A DNA stretch of 64,000 nucleotides from Candidatus Accumulibacter appositus (GCA_000585055.1 JEMX01000097.1:33809-97808); one strand, 5' to 3'; positions 16,637 through 28,928 are shown, numbered from the stretch's first letter. The notes: generated by a model not told the origin, from the sequence alone. Made by a program: numbers and translations.

Positions 16637-18532
16637 CTAGTCCTCCTTGACATCGTCTTCCTCCGCCGCACCCTTGGGGAGCTTGCCCAGCAGATAGTAA
16701 TCGATCACCATGCGCGCGATCGGCGCCGCCGACTGGGCACCGAAGCCGCCATTTTCGACGATCACGGCCAGGGCGATCTGCGGCTCCTCGGCGGGTGCAA
16801 AGGCGATGAACAGAGCGTGGTCACGCAGCTCCTTCTTCACCGACGACTCCTTGTAGGTACTGCCTTTCAGACTGAAGACCTGGGCCGTACCGGTCTTTCC
16901 TCCCGAGGTGTAACCAGCGCCAGCGAAGGCGCGGGCACCGGTCCCCTGGGTGTTGACGCCAATCATCGCGTTCTTGATCGTCTCGACATGCTGCGGCTTC
17001 CACGGCAGGCGGCGCAGCGGCTCCGGCTCGATCATCGTCTTTTCGCCGCTGCGGCTGTCGGTGAGGTACTTGACGAGATGTGGACGGAACATGACGCCCT
17101 TGTTGGCAACCGTCGCTGTCGCTTGCGCCAGCTGAATCGGCGTATAGGAATTGTATCCCTGGCCGATGCCGATCGAGACTGTCTCGCCGGCATACCATTT
17201 CTGCTGTTCCGGTCGCCGAAAGCGGCGCTTCTTCCACTCCGGTGACGGCAGTACGCCTTCCGATTCGCCGTCGAGGTCCACGCCGGTGCGCTGGCCGAAG
17301 CCGAGCTGGCCCATGAAGCGGGCAATGGCGTCGATCCCCATATCAGTCGCCAGCTGATAGTAGTAGGTATCGCAGGACTGAACGATCGACTTGTACATGT
17401 CCACCGTGCCGTGTCCACCGACCTTGTCGTCCCGGAAATGGTGGCCGCCGAAGTTGAAATATCCGGGATCCGAAATGCTCTGTCCCGCCGTACGCCTTCC
17501 CGTTTCGAGTGCCGCCAGGGCCATGAACGGCTTGTACGTCGAACCCGGTGGATAGGTGCCGTTCAGGGCACGGTTGAGCATCGGCCTGTCGCGCGATTTG
17601 TTGAGCACATCCCAGTCCTCGGTACGGATACCGTCGATGAACAGATTCGGGTCGAAAGTGGGACTGGAGACCAGTGCCAGAATGCCGCCAGTCGACGGCT
17701 CGATGGCGACCAGTGCGCCGCGGCGGTCGCCAAACGCTTTTTCGGCGACCTCCTGCAATTTGACGTCCAGCGTCAGAGTCAGGTGGCTGCCCTGTACCGG
17801 CGGCGTACGCGACAGGCTGCGAATGGCTCTGCCGCCGGCGTCGATTTCGACCTGCTCGTAGCCGGTCTCGCCGTGCAAGGCGAACTCGTAGTGCTGTTCG
17901 AGGCCGGTCTTGCCAATATGGTCGGTACCCTTGTAGTTCGCCGTCTGCTCACGCTCGGCGATCTTCTCGAGATCGCGCTTGTTGATGCGATTGATGTAGC
18001 CGATGGCGTGCGAGGCGACCGACCCCAGGGGATACTGACGAAACAGACGCGCCTTGACTTCGACACCGGGAAAGAGATAGCGGTTGGCGGCGAAGCGGGC
18101 GACTTCCTCCTCGCTCAGACGCGTACGAATGGGCAGGCTTTCGAAGCTCCGGCCCTCCTCCAGCAGCTTGCGAAAACGCCGCTTATCCTTGGACTCGATG
18201 TCGATCAGCTTGCTCAGGCCATCGATCGTTGCCTCCAGATTCTCGACGTTCGACGGCGTGATTTCCAGCGTGAAAGCCGAGTAATTGCGCGCCAGGATGA
18301 TGCCCGCGCGATCGACGATAACCCCCCGGTTGGGGACGATCGGCACCACCGAAATGCGGTTGTCCTCGGCGCGCGTGCTGTAGTAATCGTGCTGCACCAC
18401 CTGCAGATAGTAAAAGCGGGCGCCCAGCAGAGATAACGCCGCCAACACCGCGAACGCCGCCAGCACGACCCGAAAATGAAAGCGGGAAAGCTCTCGATCC
18501 GAGGCATGCAGCGACGACTGACGAGCGAGCAC
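16637..18532 (-). CDS. mrdA: Penicillin-binding protein 2, elongasome transpeptidase
   Basis: Cross-links new side-wall peptidoglycan together with RodA. The protein has 631 residues with one N-terminal membrane anchor (about 22-45), a dimerisation/pedestal region with VPNRGVIVDRAGIILARN, and a transpeptidase domain. Motifs: STYK with S331/K334, SCD at 386-388 in the SXN position as usual for PBP2, and KTGTA at 546-550. It starts with GTG preceded by AAGGAGG. That ribosome site begins exactly where the dispersed repeat copy B ends, so the repeat separates mrdA from mreD without destroying translation signals. Confidence 0.97.
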   Translation of the reverse strand: MLARQSSLHASDRELSRFHFRVVLAAFAVLAALSLLGARFYYLQVVQHDYYSTRAEDNRISVVPIVPNRGVIVDRAGIILARNYSAFTLEITPSNVENLEATIDGLSKLIDIESKDKRRFRKLLEEGRSFESLPIRTRLSEEEVARFAANRYLFPGVEVKARLFRQYPLGSVASHAIGYINRINKRDLEKIAEREQTANYKGTDHIGKTGLEQHYEFALHGETGYEQVEIDAGGRAIRSLSRTPPVQGSHLTLTLDVKLQEVAEKAFGDRRGALVAIEPSTGGILALVSSPTFDPNLFIDGIRTEDWDVLNKSRDRPMLNRALNGTYPPGSTYKPFMALAALETGRRTAGQSISDPGYFNFGGHHFRDDKVGGHGTVDMYKSIVQSCDTYYYQLATDMGIDAIARFMGQLGFGQRTGVDLDGESEGVLPSPEWKKRRFRRPEQQKWYAGETVSIGIGQGYNSYTPIQLAQATATVANKGVMFRPHLVKYLTDSRSGEKTMIEPEPLRRLPWKPQHVETIKNAMIGVNTQGTGARAFAGAGYTSGGKTGTAQVFSLKGSTYKESSVKKELRDHALFIAFAPAEEPQIALAVIVENGGFGAQSAAPIARMVIDYYLLGKLPKGAAEEDDVKED

Positions 18533-18545
18533 GGCAGACCCTCCT

Positions 18546-18652
18546 TAATGTGAAAGTCGCGCAGGCGACTCACGAAACTCCCTTCTCCCCTCTGCGGGAG
18601 AAGGGCCGGGGGAAGAGGGGGCGGTCATGACTTTCATGACTTGGGGTGTCTC
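18546..18652 (-). repeat. Dispersed repeat, copy B (about 107 bp), inverted relative to copy A
   Basis: In the direction of the mre operon this reads GAGACACCCC...TCATGAAAGTCATGACC, a strong hairpin CCCTTCTCCC/GGGAGAAGGG, then GTGAGTCGC...GCGACTTTCACATTA, matching copy A (4279-4386) end to end. In copy A the central hairpin has different bases but still pairs (CCTTTC/GAAAGG), as expected when RNA or DNA structure is conserved. TGAAAGTC and GACTTTCA bracket the element (18551-18558 and 18629-18636 on the plus strand). It sits in the 163-base gap between mreD and mrdA, the only sizeable gap in that operon apart from mreB-mreC. Confidence 0.82.
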
Positions 18653-18695
18653 CAGGTTTCATGAGCGTTAGCGACCCGGAAGCGGCCGCAGCCCT

Positions 18696-19217
18696 TCACA
18701 GCGGTCGATTGTCATCGCGGTCAACCGGCTGATGCTGTGGTAGCAGCAGGATCAGCGTCAGCAGCGGCCACAGAAAAGTCGCCAGAAAAGGTCCGAGAAA
18801 GTACGCCATCCCGGGCAGGTCGGCACCGACCATCGCCCAAACCACGAATTGCACCAACTGTACCAGCAGGAGCAGCGGAAAGACCTGCAGCGCCTGCTGC
18901 CCGAGCGGAAACCACAGGATGCGTCTCGACAGCGCCGAGCCACCGTAGGCGGCCAGAACATAGGCCAGGGCATGCTGTCCCAGCAAGCTGGCGTCGGCAA
19001 CGTCCATAGCCAAGCCCAGCAGAAAGGCCAGCCCCATGCCGACCAGGCGTGGCTCGCGAACGCTCCAGAACACGATCACCAGAGCCAGCCAATCCGGCAC
19101 TCCAGGCCAGACCGACGTTGGCAGAAAGTTGAGCAGTAGCGCCAGCGCCAGACTGAAGCCAATGAACCACGGGCGGACAGGCAGCAGAATACGTGACGAG
19201 GAGTAGCTGGTCTGCAT
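18696..19217 (-). CDS. mreD: Rod shape-determining protein MreD
   Basis: A 173-residue inner-membrane protein of the elongasome with five to six hydrophobic segments (for example LALALLLNFLP, WLALVIVFW and LVQLVQFVVWAMVG). Weak sequence conservation is normal for MreD; size, topology and position five bases after mreC make the call. The motif GMGLAFLLGLAMDVADASLLGQHAL is typical of the family. MreD connects MreC and PBP2/RodA. Its stop is followed by 163 bases containing dispersed repeat copy B before mrdA. Confidence 0.92.
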   Translation of the reverse strand: MQTSYSSSRILLPVRPWFIGFSLALALLLNFLPTSVWPGVPDWLALVIVFWSVREPRLVGMGLAFLLGLAMDVADASLLGQHALAYVLAAYGGSALSRRILWFPLGQQALQVFPLLLLVQLVQFVVWAMVGADLPGMAYFLGPFLATFLWPLLTLILLLPQHQPVDRDDNRPL

Positions 19218-19222
19218 CGCGT

Positions 19223-20155
19223 TCAGTCCTTCTTCGGGCGCTTCTTTTTCGCCCGCGAACTCTTCGGCGAGGCTCTAGGATCCTTAGCGGCAACTTCGTC
19301 GGCCAGTTCTGCCGGCAAAACCACCGGCCGGCGCGGATCGAGCACCATCACTTCACTGAAATGCTCGACCCCGGCCACTGGCGTGCAACGAATCTGGGCG
19401 AAGGTGTAGGTGGTATCACTTTCGATATGTGCCACCCTGGCGACCGGGAAACCCGGCGGAAAGATGCCATCCAGCCCCGAAGTCACCAGCAGGTCGCCGC
19501 TCTGGATATCGGCATTGAGCGGCACGAAACGCAGTTCGAGCTCGCCGTTGCCGAGCCCGAAAACGACCGAGCGCATGCCGGTGCGCACCACCTGCACCGG
19601 CACCGCCTGCTCCTTGTCGGTAAGCAAGGTGACCTCAGCGAGAAAAGGGAACACCCGCGTCACCTGGCCAACAATGCCAAGGTCGTCAATGACCGGCTGC
19701 CCGGCAATCACCCTGTCCTGCTGGCCCTTATCGACAATCACCCGGCGCGCGTAGGGATCGCGTGCCGAATAGAGGATCTGCGCGACCTGGCCGCTGACCT
19801 GCTCCCGTTCCTTGACCCCGAGCAGTTTTCGCAAGCGCTCGTTCTCGGCCTCGACGTGCTGGCTGCGCTGCAGCGTCGCAGCGGACTCCAGGCGACTGCG
19901 CTGCAACAGAGCGCTCTCCTCCTGCAAGCGAGCAGCACTGGCGAAATAGCTGCCCGCATTGTTCAGCAACTGCGCCGGCAGGTGCGCCAGATCCTGCACC
20001 GGGTGAGTGAACATCGATAGTCCCTGGCGAAGGACCTCGAGTGTCTGCAAGCGCGCGTCGACAATCAGCAGGGCCACCGACAGCGCAACGTAGAACGAGA
20101 GCAGCGCGAGCGGGGCCGGCCCGCGCTTGAAAAAAGGCGGCGGCTGTTGGTCCAT
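19223..20155 (-). CDS. mreC: Rod shape-determining protein MreC
   Basis: A bitopic periplasmic scaffold that binds PBP2 and activates it. The 310-residue protein has an N-terminal membrane helix (ALLSFYVALSVALLIVDARLQ), a coiled-coil (about residues 65-110, rich in E, L and R), and the two-barrel MreC domain (VARVIYSARDP-like QILYSARDPYARRVIVDKG, then VIDDLGIVGQV, then SGLDGIFPPGFPVARV). The C-terminus is lysine-rich. Start set at ATG 20155; a TTG one codon upstream is also in frame. It follows mreB by 48 bases. Confidence 0.95.
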   Translation of the reverse strand: MDQQPPPFFKRGPAPLALLSFYVALSVALLIVDARLQTLEVLRQGLSMFTHPVQDLAHLPAQLLNNAGSYFASAARLQEESALLQRSRLESAATLQRSQHVEAENERLRKLLGVKEREQVSGQVAQILYSARDPYARRVIVDKGQQDRVIAGQPVIDDLGIVGQVTRVFPFLAEVTLLTDKEQAVPVQVVRTGMRSVVFGLGNGELELRFVPLNADIQSGDLLVTSGLDGIFPPGFPVARVAHIESDTTYTFAQIRCTPVAGVEHFSEVMVLDPRRPVVLPAELADEVAAKDPRASPKSSRAKKKRPKKD

Positions 20156-20203
20156 CAATCGATCATAGCGGCAGGCAAGCGACGGCGCTCAGGCCGCGGC
20201 ACC

Positions 20204-21331
<1,128 letters not shown>

Positions 21332-21348
21332 TTAGTGATTCTCCAGCC

Positions 21349-21641
21349 ATGTCGCTCACCCTAGAACAGGTCCACCGCGTTGCCCACCTTGCCCGCATTG
21401 AAATCAGTGACGGTGAGGCGCAAAACACCCTCGGCCAGCTCAACGAGATTTTTTCCCTGATCGAAGAGATGCAAGCGGTCGACACGCGAGGCGTCGAGCC
21501 GATGGCGCACGCCCAGGATGTCGCGCAGCGACTGCGCGCCGACCGCGTCACCGAGTCCGGGCAACGCGATCAACGCGCCGCCTTCCAGGAGATCGCACCG
21601 GAAACCGAGGCCGGTCTGTACCTGGTGCCGAAAGTCATCGA

Positions 21642-21645
<4 letters not shown>
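21349..21645 (+). CDS. gatC: Asp-tRNA(Asn)/Glu-tRNA(Gln) amidotransferase subunit C
   Basis: A 98-residue stabilising subunit of GatCAB, which converts misacylated Glu-tRNA(Gln) or Asp-tRNA(Asn) to the cognate forms. [13 protein letters not shown] near the N-terminus and the C-terminal [10 protein letters not shown] are the conserved ends. Its stop overlaps the gatA start as ATGA. It is divergent from mreB. Confidence 0.95.
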
Positions 21646-23111
<1,466 letters not shown>

Positions 23112-23210
23112 TGCGCGCGTGAGTGGCTGTGCGCAGTCGACGCCAGCTCTCCCCTTTCGCCTGTCGGCCGCCGGCCACAGGCGTCGTCTTTGAAGAGTGA
23201 GTAAGCAGTG

Positions 23211-24665
23211 ATGAAAGCATGGGAAGTGGTCATCGGCATCGAGACGCACGCGCAGTTATCGACAACAGCGAAGATCTTCTCGGGCAGCTCGACAGCCTTT
23301 GGCGCCGAGCCCAACCTCCAGGCCAATGCCGTCGACATCGCCTTGCCGGGCGTCCTGCCGGTACTCAACAAAGGCGCCGTCGAATGCGCGATCCGCTTCG
23401 GCCTAGCGGTCGGCGCAGAGATCGCGCCGCGATCGGTTTTCGCGCGCAAGAACTACTTCTATCCGGACCTTCCCAAGGGTTACCAGATCAGTCAGTATGA
23501 ACTGCCGGTGGTCATTGGCGGCCAGCTGACGATTGCGCTGGGAGAGGACGAGCGCGTGGTGAACCTCACCCGTGCCCACCTCGAGGAAGACGCCGGCAAA
23601 TCTCTGCATGAATGCCCGGGAGCCAACTTCCACGGCCGCACGGGGATTGATCTTAACCGTGCCGGGACGCCGCTGCTGGAGATCGTCACCGAGCCCGACA
23701 TGCGATCGTCGGCCGAAGCCGTCGCCTATGCCCGCGCACTGCATGCGCTGGTGCGCTGGATCGGTATCTGCGACGGCAACATGCAGGAGGGCTCGTTCCG
23801 CTGCGACGCCAATGTTTCCGTTCGCCCGGTTGGCCAGGCCGAATTCGGTACCCGGCGCGAAATCAAGAACCTGAACTCCTTCCGCTTCATGCAGCAGGCG
23901 ATCGACTACGAAGTACAATGGCAGATCGCGACCCTCGAAGACGGTGGCAGGATCGAACAGGCAACGGTTCTCTTCGATCCGCAAAGCGGCGAAACACGCG
24001 CCATGCGCTCCAAGGAAGACGCCCACGATTACCGCTACTTCCCGGACCCCGATCTGCTGCCGCTAGTCATCGATCGCCAATGGATCGACGAGATCGCTCG
24101 GCAACTGCCAGAACTGCCGGCTGCGCGACGCGACCGCCTGACCACCGAGTACGGACTCTCAGCCTATGACGCCAAGCTCCTGACCACCTCGCTCGAACTG
24201 GCCACCTACTACGAAACAGCCGTCGCCGCGGCCGGTGCTTCCGGCGCCAAGCCTTGCGCAAACTGGGTGATGGTCGACCTGACCGCTCGTCTGAACAAGG
24301 AAGAACTGGACATCAGCCAGTCGCCGGTATCGCCCGAGCAACTCGGGGGCATGGTCGCGCGCATCGTCGACGGCACCATCTCGACGAATATTGCCCGCAA
24401 GGTGTTCGACGCGCTATGCAACGGTGAAGGCAGTTCCGCCGACCAGATCATCGCCAGCCAGGGTCTGCAGCAGATCACCGACAGCGGCGCGCTGGAAACG
24501 CTGATTGACGAACTGCTAGCGGCCAATGCAACCATGGTTGCCGAATTCAGGGCCGGCAAGGAAAAAGCCTTCAACGCACTGGTCGGCCAGGCGATGAAGG
24601 CCACGCGCGGCAAGGCCAACCCACAACAGGTCAACGCGCTGCTACGCAGGAAGCTCGGCGAGTAA
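23211..24665 (+). CDS. gatB: Asp-tRNA(Asn)/Glu-tRNA(Gln) amidotransferase subunit B
   Basis: Activates the misacylated tRNA by phosphorylation and transfers ammonia. The 484 residues carry the family opening [13 protein letters not shown], the substrate region [18 protein letters not shown], and [16 protein letters not shown] with metal-binding acidic residues. The C-terminal YqeY/tail domain ends in [17 protein letters not shown]. The ATG at 23211 is chosen; an in-frame GTG precedes it directly. The short gap after gatA suggests one transcript for gatCAB. Confidence 0.97.
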   Translation: MKAWEVVIGIETHAQLSTTAKIFSGSSTAFGAEPNLQANAVDIALPGVLPVLNKGAVECAIRFGLAVGAEIAPRSVFARKNYFYPDLPKGYQISQYELPVVIGGQLTIALGEDERVVNLTRAHLEEDAGKSLHECPGANFHGRTGIDLNRAGTPLLEIVTEPDMRSSAEAVAYARALHALVRWIGICDGNMQEGSFRCDANVSVRPVGQAEFGTRREIKNLNSFRFMQQAIDYEVQWQIATLEDGGRIEQATVLFDPQSGETRAMRSKEDAHDYRYFPDPDLLPLVIDRQWIDEIARQLPELPAARRDRLTTEYGLSAYDAKLLTTSLELATYYETAVAAAGASGAKPCANWVMVDLTARLNKEELDISQSPVSPEQLGGMVARIVDGTISTNIARKVFDALCNGEGSSADQIIASQGLQQITDSGALETLIDELLAANATMVAEFRAGKEKAFNALVGQAMKATRGKANPQQVNALLRRKLGE

Positions 24666-24749
24666 CCCTGCAAGCCTTGAGTAGGCGCCGCAGGGCCGCA
24701 AACGGGCGCCAGCGCGGCGCGTGTGTGGTCAGGCCGTGGCGGACGACCC

Positions 24750-25379
24750 TCAGGGCCGTTCGGCGGCGCGCTTGAGAATATCGCGAAAACGACGCAAGTC
24801 CTCGTCGTACTTGAGGCCGACGGCTTGCTGATCCTTGCGCTTGGAGTCGATCACCGACTCCTGTGCCCGGATCTCGTAATCCGCGTCGCGCAAGCCCTTG
24901 GCGACTTCGGCCGGCAGACGCCGATTCCTGTAGAACTCGGCCTCGTTCTCGAACTTCTTGCGACGTTTGCGTATCTCGGCGATCCGCTCTTCAGCCGCCT
25001 TAATGGTCATGTCGAGGTCACCCAGTGCCCGACTACGCATCACTTCGATATCTTTCTCGCTGCCGTAGGTATTGAGCAGTGCCTGATCCCTGCGTCTCTG
25101 CTCATTCTCGATGCGCTCCCGCTCCGCCCGCCGTCGAGCTTCGGCCTCTTTCGCAGCGCGCTCCTCGGCGGTCAGCGGCGCCTCGACGACTCTCGAGGTC
25201 CTGCCCGATTGGCCAAGCTCGCGATAGGCGCGCCCATAGCAGGCCGACGGCAGAATGTCACCGCAAACCTGCTTGCCCGACTCGTCGTCGCAACAGAAAA
25301 TCCGCGCAGCCGCGAAACTCGAAGCACTTCCCGCCAGCACCAGTGCGATCAGCAGGCCAACGCTAACTGCTGCGCGCAA
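24750..25379 (-). CDS. Secreted Cys- and coiled-coil-rich protein of unknown function
   Basis: About 209 residues. A signal peptide ([23 protein letters not shown]) is followed by a short Cys-bearing segment, [17 protein letters not shown]...[11 protein letters not shown], reminiscent of DUF4124-type N-termini. A long charged helical region (about residues 70-195) is rich in E, R and K with heptad-like spacing, so a coiled coil is likely. I chose a TTG start at 25379 because CAGGAG lies seven bases upstream and it gives the cleanest signal peptide; an ATG at 25418 is the alternative. The start overlaps the pyrE stop by 17 bases, implying coupling to pyrE. I do not recognise a named family. 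Confidence 0.62.
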   Translation of the reverse strand: MRAAVSVGLLIALVLAGSASSFAAARIFCCDDESGKQVCGDILPSACYGRAYRELGQSGRTSRVVEAPLTAEERAAKEAEARRRAERERIENEQRRRDQALLNTYGSEKDIEVMRSRALGDLDMTIKAAEERIAEIRKRRKKFENEAEFYRNRRLPAEVAKGLRDADYEIRAQESVIDSKRKDQQAVGLKYDEDLRRFRDILKRAAERP

Positions 25380-26010
25380 CGCCGTACTCCTGCCGATAGC
25401 GTGCGACCGCCGTCTCATGCTGTGCGAAATCCGGACGCTCATGAAGGAAGGCCAGCAAGTCGTCCAGACTGGCCACGGCGATCACCGGGATAGCGTAATC
25501 CCGCTGGACTTCCTGCACCGCCGACAAGCTGCCACGGCCACGCTCCATGCGATCAAGGGCGATCACCACTCCGCAGGGCGTAGCCCCCGCCGCACGGATC
25601 AGCTCGACCGATTCGCGGACCGAGGTACCGGCAGAAATGACATCGTCGATGATCAGTACTTGCCCTGCCAACGGCGCACCGACGATGCTGCCCCCTTCGC
25701 CGTGATCCTTGGCTTCCTTGCGATTGAACGAAAAAGGCAGGTTGCGGCCGGCGCGCGCGAGGGCGACGGCAATCACCGCCACCAAAGGAATGCCTTTGTA
25801 GGCCGGGCCAAACAAACCATCGCAACGGATACCACTGACGCCGATCGCCGTAGCGTAGAATTCGGCCAGCCGGCCGAGCGCCGCGCCGTCGTTGAACAGA
25901 CCGGCGTTGAAGAAGTACGGAGAAAGCCGCCCGGCCTTGGTCTTGAACTCACCAAAGCGCAGCACGTCTTTTCCGACCGCAAAGTCAATGAAGTCCTGAC
26001 GAAAGTCCAT
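25363..26010 (-). CDS. pyrE: Orotate phosphoribosyltransferase
   Basis: Converts orotate and PRPP to orotidine monophosphate in pyrimidine synthesis. The 215-residue protein has the PRPP-binding signature [17 protein letters not shown] around residue 121, and family blocks [19 protein letters not shown] and [30 protein letters not shown] is the flexible catalytic loop with the key Lys. It is divergent from the exonuclease III gene, with 44 bases between starts, and overlaps the downstream coiled-coil protein gene. Confidence 0.97.
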   Translation of the reverse strand: MDFRQDFIDFAVGKDVLRFGEFKTKAGRLSPYFFNAGLFNDGAALGRLAEFYATAIGVSGIRCDGLFGPAYKGIPLVAVIAVALARAGRNLPFSFNRKEAKDHGEGGSIVGAPLAGQVLIIDDVISAGTSVRESVELIRAAGATPCGVVIALDRMERGRGSLSAVQEVQRDYAIPVIAVASLDDLLAFLHERPDFAQHETAVARYRQEYGVARSS

Positions 26011-26054
26011 ACAGCCTTTTCTACGAAACAGGGCCGTTCCCGGCCCGGTGCCCT

Positions 26055-26852
26055 ATGTTACGCATCATTACCCTGAATCTCAACGGCATTCGCTCGGCCT
26101 GGCGCAAGGGACTACTTCCCTGGGCCGCGGCGCAGAACGCCGACATCATTTGCCTGCAGGAACTGAAGGCCCAGCACCTAGACCTCAGCAAGGAAATGCT
26201 GGCCCCTAATGATTTCCATGCCTACTACCGCTGCGCCGACAAGAAGGGCTACAGCGGCGTCGGGCTGTGGTGCCGGAAAAAGCCCATAGGAGTCAGCGAT
26301 GTTCTGGGCAGCGCCGAGTTCGACGACGAGGGACGTTATCTGCGCGCCGATTTCGATGGGCTGTCAGTGGTCTCCCTGTATCAGCCCTCGGGATCCAGCT
26401 CCGCGTCACGGCAGGAAGCGAAATACCGCTTCATGGACCTCATCTACCCGCACCTGCACGAACTCGCGTCGAGTGGACGCGAGATCGTCGTTTGCGCTGA
26501 CTGGAACATCGCCCATCAGGAAATCGACCTCAAGAACTGGCGCAGCAACCGCAAGAACTCGGGGTTTCTGCCCGAAGAACGCGCCTGGGTCAGTCGATTG
26601 CTGGACGATGGCGGCTGGCGCGACGTCTACCGGCAATTGCACCCGAGCATTGGCGAAGAAGGCTACACTTGGTGGTCAAACCGTGGCCAGGCCTGGGCAA
26701 ACAATGTCGGTTGGCGACTCGACTACCAGCTCGCCACCGCCGCCATCGCGGCAACGGCGAGAAGCGCGGCCGTCTATAAAGAGCAGCGCTTCAGCGATCA
26801 CGCACCGCTGACCATCGATTACGATTTCGACCTCGACCGGCCGGGCGCCTGA
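26055..26852 (+). CDS. xth: Exodeoxyribonuclease III / AP endonuclease
   Basis: A 265-residue member of the exonuclease III family acting on abasic sites in base excision repair. Conserved blocks are ITLNLNGIRSAWRKG (Asn7-type metal region), DIICLQELKAQ (catalytic Glu), GYSGVGLWCRK, VCADWNIAHQEIDLKNW (Asp/Asn pair), and the C-terminal GWRLDYQLAT...FSDHAPLTIDYDF with the catalytic His. The gene has no close ribosome site and lies 44 bases from pyrE, so leader elements must be very short. Confidence 0.93.
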   Translation: MLRIITLNLNGIRSAWRKGLLPWAAAQNADIICLQELKAQHLDLSKEMLAPNDFHAYYRCADKKGYSGVGLWCRKKPIGVSDVLGSAEFDDEGRYLRADFDGLSVVSLYQPSGSSSASRQEAKYRFMDLIYPHLHELASSGREIVVCADWNIAHQEIDLKNWRSNRKNSGFLPEERAWVSRLLDDGGWRDVYRQLHPSIGEEGYTWWSNRGQAWANNVGWRLDYQLATAAIAATARSAAVYKEQRFSDHAPLTIDYDFDLDRPGA

Positions 26853-27079
26853 CGAGTTCTGCGGCGGTCATGCCCTGACCTCGCGCTGCAGAACAAAGGC
26901 TTGCTGCTTGGCGAGCGCGCATTGATCTCGGGCGCCTAATTCTATAACCTGAAGCACCCATACGCGATCGTGGAGATTGCCCGGAACCCTCTTCGGCCTG
27001 TCCTGTCCCGCCTTTCCTTCTACTGCCCGCCGCTGAACCCTTCCCTTTTTCGCCATCACTTTTTACTGCGAGGTCCACC

Positions 27080-27403
27080 ATGCCCGACGTCACCAGCGAA
27101 CTTTCCACCGCCAGCAAACAAAAGCTAGTCTCCGACATGAAAGTCGTTGTTTCTGACGCGGAAGAGCTTCTTCGTGCCACTGCCGGCGTCGCGGGCGACA
27201 AGGTGGGCGAGTTGCGCGAGCGCATTGGCGAGAGGCTGCGCGACGCCAAGCTGCGTCTGGCCGATGCTGAAGTGGCGCTGGTCGATAAAACCAAGGCTGC
27301 GGCACGCGCCACCGACGACTTCGTCCATGAGAACCCGTGGCGTGCCGTCGGCGTCGCGGCCGTCGTCGGCCTGCTGCTCGGCGCACTCATCAGCCGCCGC
27401 TAG
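27080..27403 (+). CDS. yqjD: YqjD/ElaB/DUF883 family membrane-anchored protein
   Basis: A 107-residue protein with a long amphipathic helical region (about residues 10-80, E/R/K/A-rich) and one C-terminal membrane helix, WRAVGVAAVVGLLLGALISRR. VHENPWRAVGVAA is the hallmark of the YqjD/ElaB family, which in E. coli binds stationary-phase ribosomes at the membrane. It opens a three-gene set with yqjE- and yqjK-like genes, the same order as in enterobacteria. The 227 bases upstream hold no gene that I can support. Confidence 0.88.
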   Translation: MPDVTSELSTASKQKLVSDMKVVVSDAEELLRATAGVAGDKVGELRERIGERLRDAKLRLADAEVALVDKTKAAARATDDFVHENPWRAVGVAAVVGLLLGALISRR

Positions 27404-27418
27404 GCATTGCCCCGCGCC

Positions 27419-27835
27419 ATGAGCGACACCACCGGCGGCGTGAAGGGTGGCGGGGGCCTGTTCGCCGGCACCCGCAACGGTGCGATTGCACTGCTCGGCA
27501 CCGGGCGGACGCGTCTTGAACTTCTGGGCAATGAACTCAAGGAGGAAAAGCTGCGCGCCGTCCGGCTACTGCTCTGGTCGCAGATGCTGGCTTTTTGCGT
27601 CGCCCTGGGCACGATCCTGTTGGTCGGTTTGCTAGTTGTCGTATTCTGGGAGCAGCGAGTCGTCCTCCTGGCCACCACCGGGGTGCTGTTCATTGCCTGC
27701 GGCGGTCTTGCCTACATCGCACTGCAACGGAGCATGCGCCGACCGGACCATCTTTTCGCAGCCAGCCTGGCGCAGCTCGAAGAGGATCTGCGCCAACTGA
27801 AACAAGCAGCCGGCGATGAATCAAGAGCTGATTGA
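27419..27835 (+). CDS. yqjE: YqjE-like phage-holin-superfamily membrane protein
   Basis: A 138-residue protein with two central hydrophobic segments (about residues 45-66, MLAFCVALGTILLVGLLVVVFW, and 72-90, VVLLATTGVLFIACGGLAYIAL) flanked by charged helices. The pattern LLGTGRTRLELLGNELKEEKLR before the first segment is typical of the YqjE (holin superfamily III) group. The ATG at 27419 was chosen over an upstream TTG. It follows yqjD by 15 bases and overlaps the next gene by 20. Confidence 0.82.
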   Translation: MSDTTGGVKGGGGLFAGTRNGAIALLGTGRTRLELLGNELKEEKLRAVRLLLWSQMLAFCVALGTILLVGLLVVVFWEQRVVLLATTGVLFIACGGLAYIALQRSMRRPDHLFAASLAQLEEDLRQLKQAAGDESRAD

Positions 27836-28145
27836 CCTTGCCGTCGAGCGCGGCCGACTTATCGAACGGATCAGCAACCAGCGTCAACTGCTGGCCCGGG
27901 ACCTGCAACCCCTTGGCGGCGCTCTGCAAACGGCCGATCGCGCCATGGCGACCGTGCGCACCAGTACCGCCTACGTCAAGCAACACCCGGAAATCATCGC
28001 CGTTGGCGTCGCCGTGCTGATCGTCATCAAGCCCGGCCGCGTCTGGCGCTGGAGCAAACGTGGCTACTTCGCCTGGCGCAGCTTGAACATGCTGCGCAGA
28101 CAGCTAACCGATCTCGGCGTGCTCGCGCCTCGCCAGCGACCCTAG
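27816..28145 (+). CDS. YqjK-like protein
   Basis: A 109-residue basic protein. The N-terminal ELIDLAVERGRLIERISNQRQLLARDLQPL resembles YqjK, a small protein of unknown function encoded after yqjDE. A single hydrophobic stretch, EIIAVGVAVLIVIKPGRVW, is followed by an Arg-rich tail. It overlaps the yqjE-like gene by 20 bases in another frame. The assignment rests mainly on gene order and the N-terminal pattern. Confidence 0.68.
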   Translation: MNQELIDLAVERGRLIERISNQRQLLARDLQPLGGALQTADRAMATVRTSTAYVKQHPEIIAVGVAVLIVIKPGRVWRWSKRGYFAWRSLNMLRRQLTDLGVLAPRQRP

Positions 28146-28196
28146 CCCTAGCCAGCAGCGGGGCGGCGACAGCTGCCCTGCCCGCCCCACACCAGC

Positions 28197-28928
28197 TCAC
28201 TGCCAGACACCGAGCTCCAGCAACTGCTTGCTGGCGACCTCGGCCCAGCCGCGGTTGGCCGCCGGACTCGCCGGACTCGGATGCAGCACGCGTCCTATCC
28301 CGACGCCCGTCCCGGCCAGGGCTGCGCTCGCCCGCGCCTCGGCGAAAGCTCCCACGCCGATCACCCATTCCGGCCGCAAGGCGGCGACCAAGGCCTGCAG
28401 GTGGCTATCGCAGACCGACCGCAAGGCCGCCGCCTCGTCTGCGGGCAGCTTGTCCGGGGTGAGATTGCGGCCACGCTCAAAGAAGGCCAGCGGGCAATAG
28501 TTGGCGACGAAGTGTTCGGCGAAGAAGCTCTCGGCGCTACCAAAACGGTCGCGGAACAGTCCCCACAGGCGCCGCCCGCTGACCTCGGAACGGGTGCAGG
28601 CAAAGCCTTCGATCGGCCGCCAGGGATTCTCCAGCGCCGGTGGCTGCACTTCGGCGACGATCCCGAGCCAGTCGCGCACCGCCGCGATCTCGCCGAACGG
28701 CACGCCACACTGCACCATCCCGAACGGGCCGGGATTCATGCCCAGAAACACCACCCGCCGAGGACCGGCCGCATAGCGACGCAGGTACATCTCGTGCGCC
28801 GCCCAGGCGTAAGTCAGCGGATCATAGGTATGGCTGACTGGCGGCGCGAAGCGCAACGCGGCCAGGCTCGCCGACAACTGCCGGGCGGCAGCAATCAGCC
28901 TCTCGGTGACGCCGTCGTCTCGTTCCAC
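28197..28928 (-). CDS. Uracil-DNA glycosylase, SMUG1-like
   Basis: A 243-residue single-strand-selective uracil glycosylase. The catalytic motif GMNPGPFGMVQCGVPFGE (motif 1) and HPSPASPAANRGW (motif 2) are nearly as in SMUG1, a family uncommon in bacteria relative to Ung. The GTG at 28928 is chosen because GAAGG lies seven bases upstream and it overlaps the ampG end by 34 bases. The frame is open much farther upstream, but that part lies within ampG and reads as shadow sequence. It closes the metX-metW-ampG chain. Confidence 0.85.
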   Translation of the reverse strand: MERDDGVTERLIAAARQLSASLAALRFAPPVSHTYDPLTYAWAAHEMYLRRYAAGPRRVVFLGMNPGPFGMVQCGVPFGEIAAVRDWLGIVAEVQPPALENPWRPIEGFACTRSEVSGRRLWGLFRDRFGSAESFFAEHFVANYCPLAFFERGRNLTPDKLPADEAAALRSVCDSHLQALVAALRPEWVIGVGAFAEARASAALAGTGVGIGRVLHPSPASPAANRGWAEVASKQLLELGVWQ

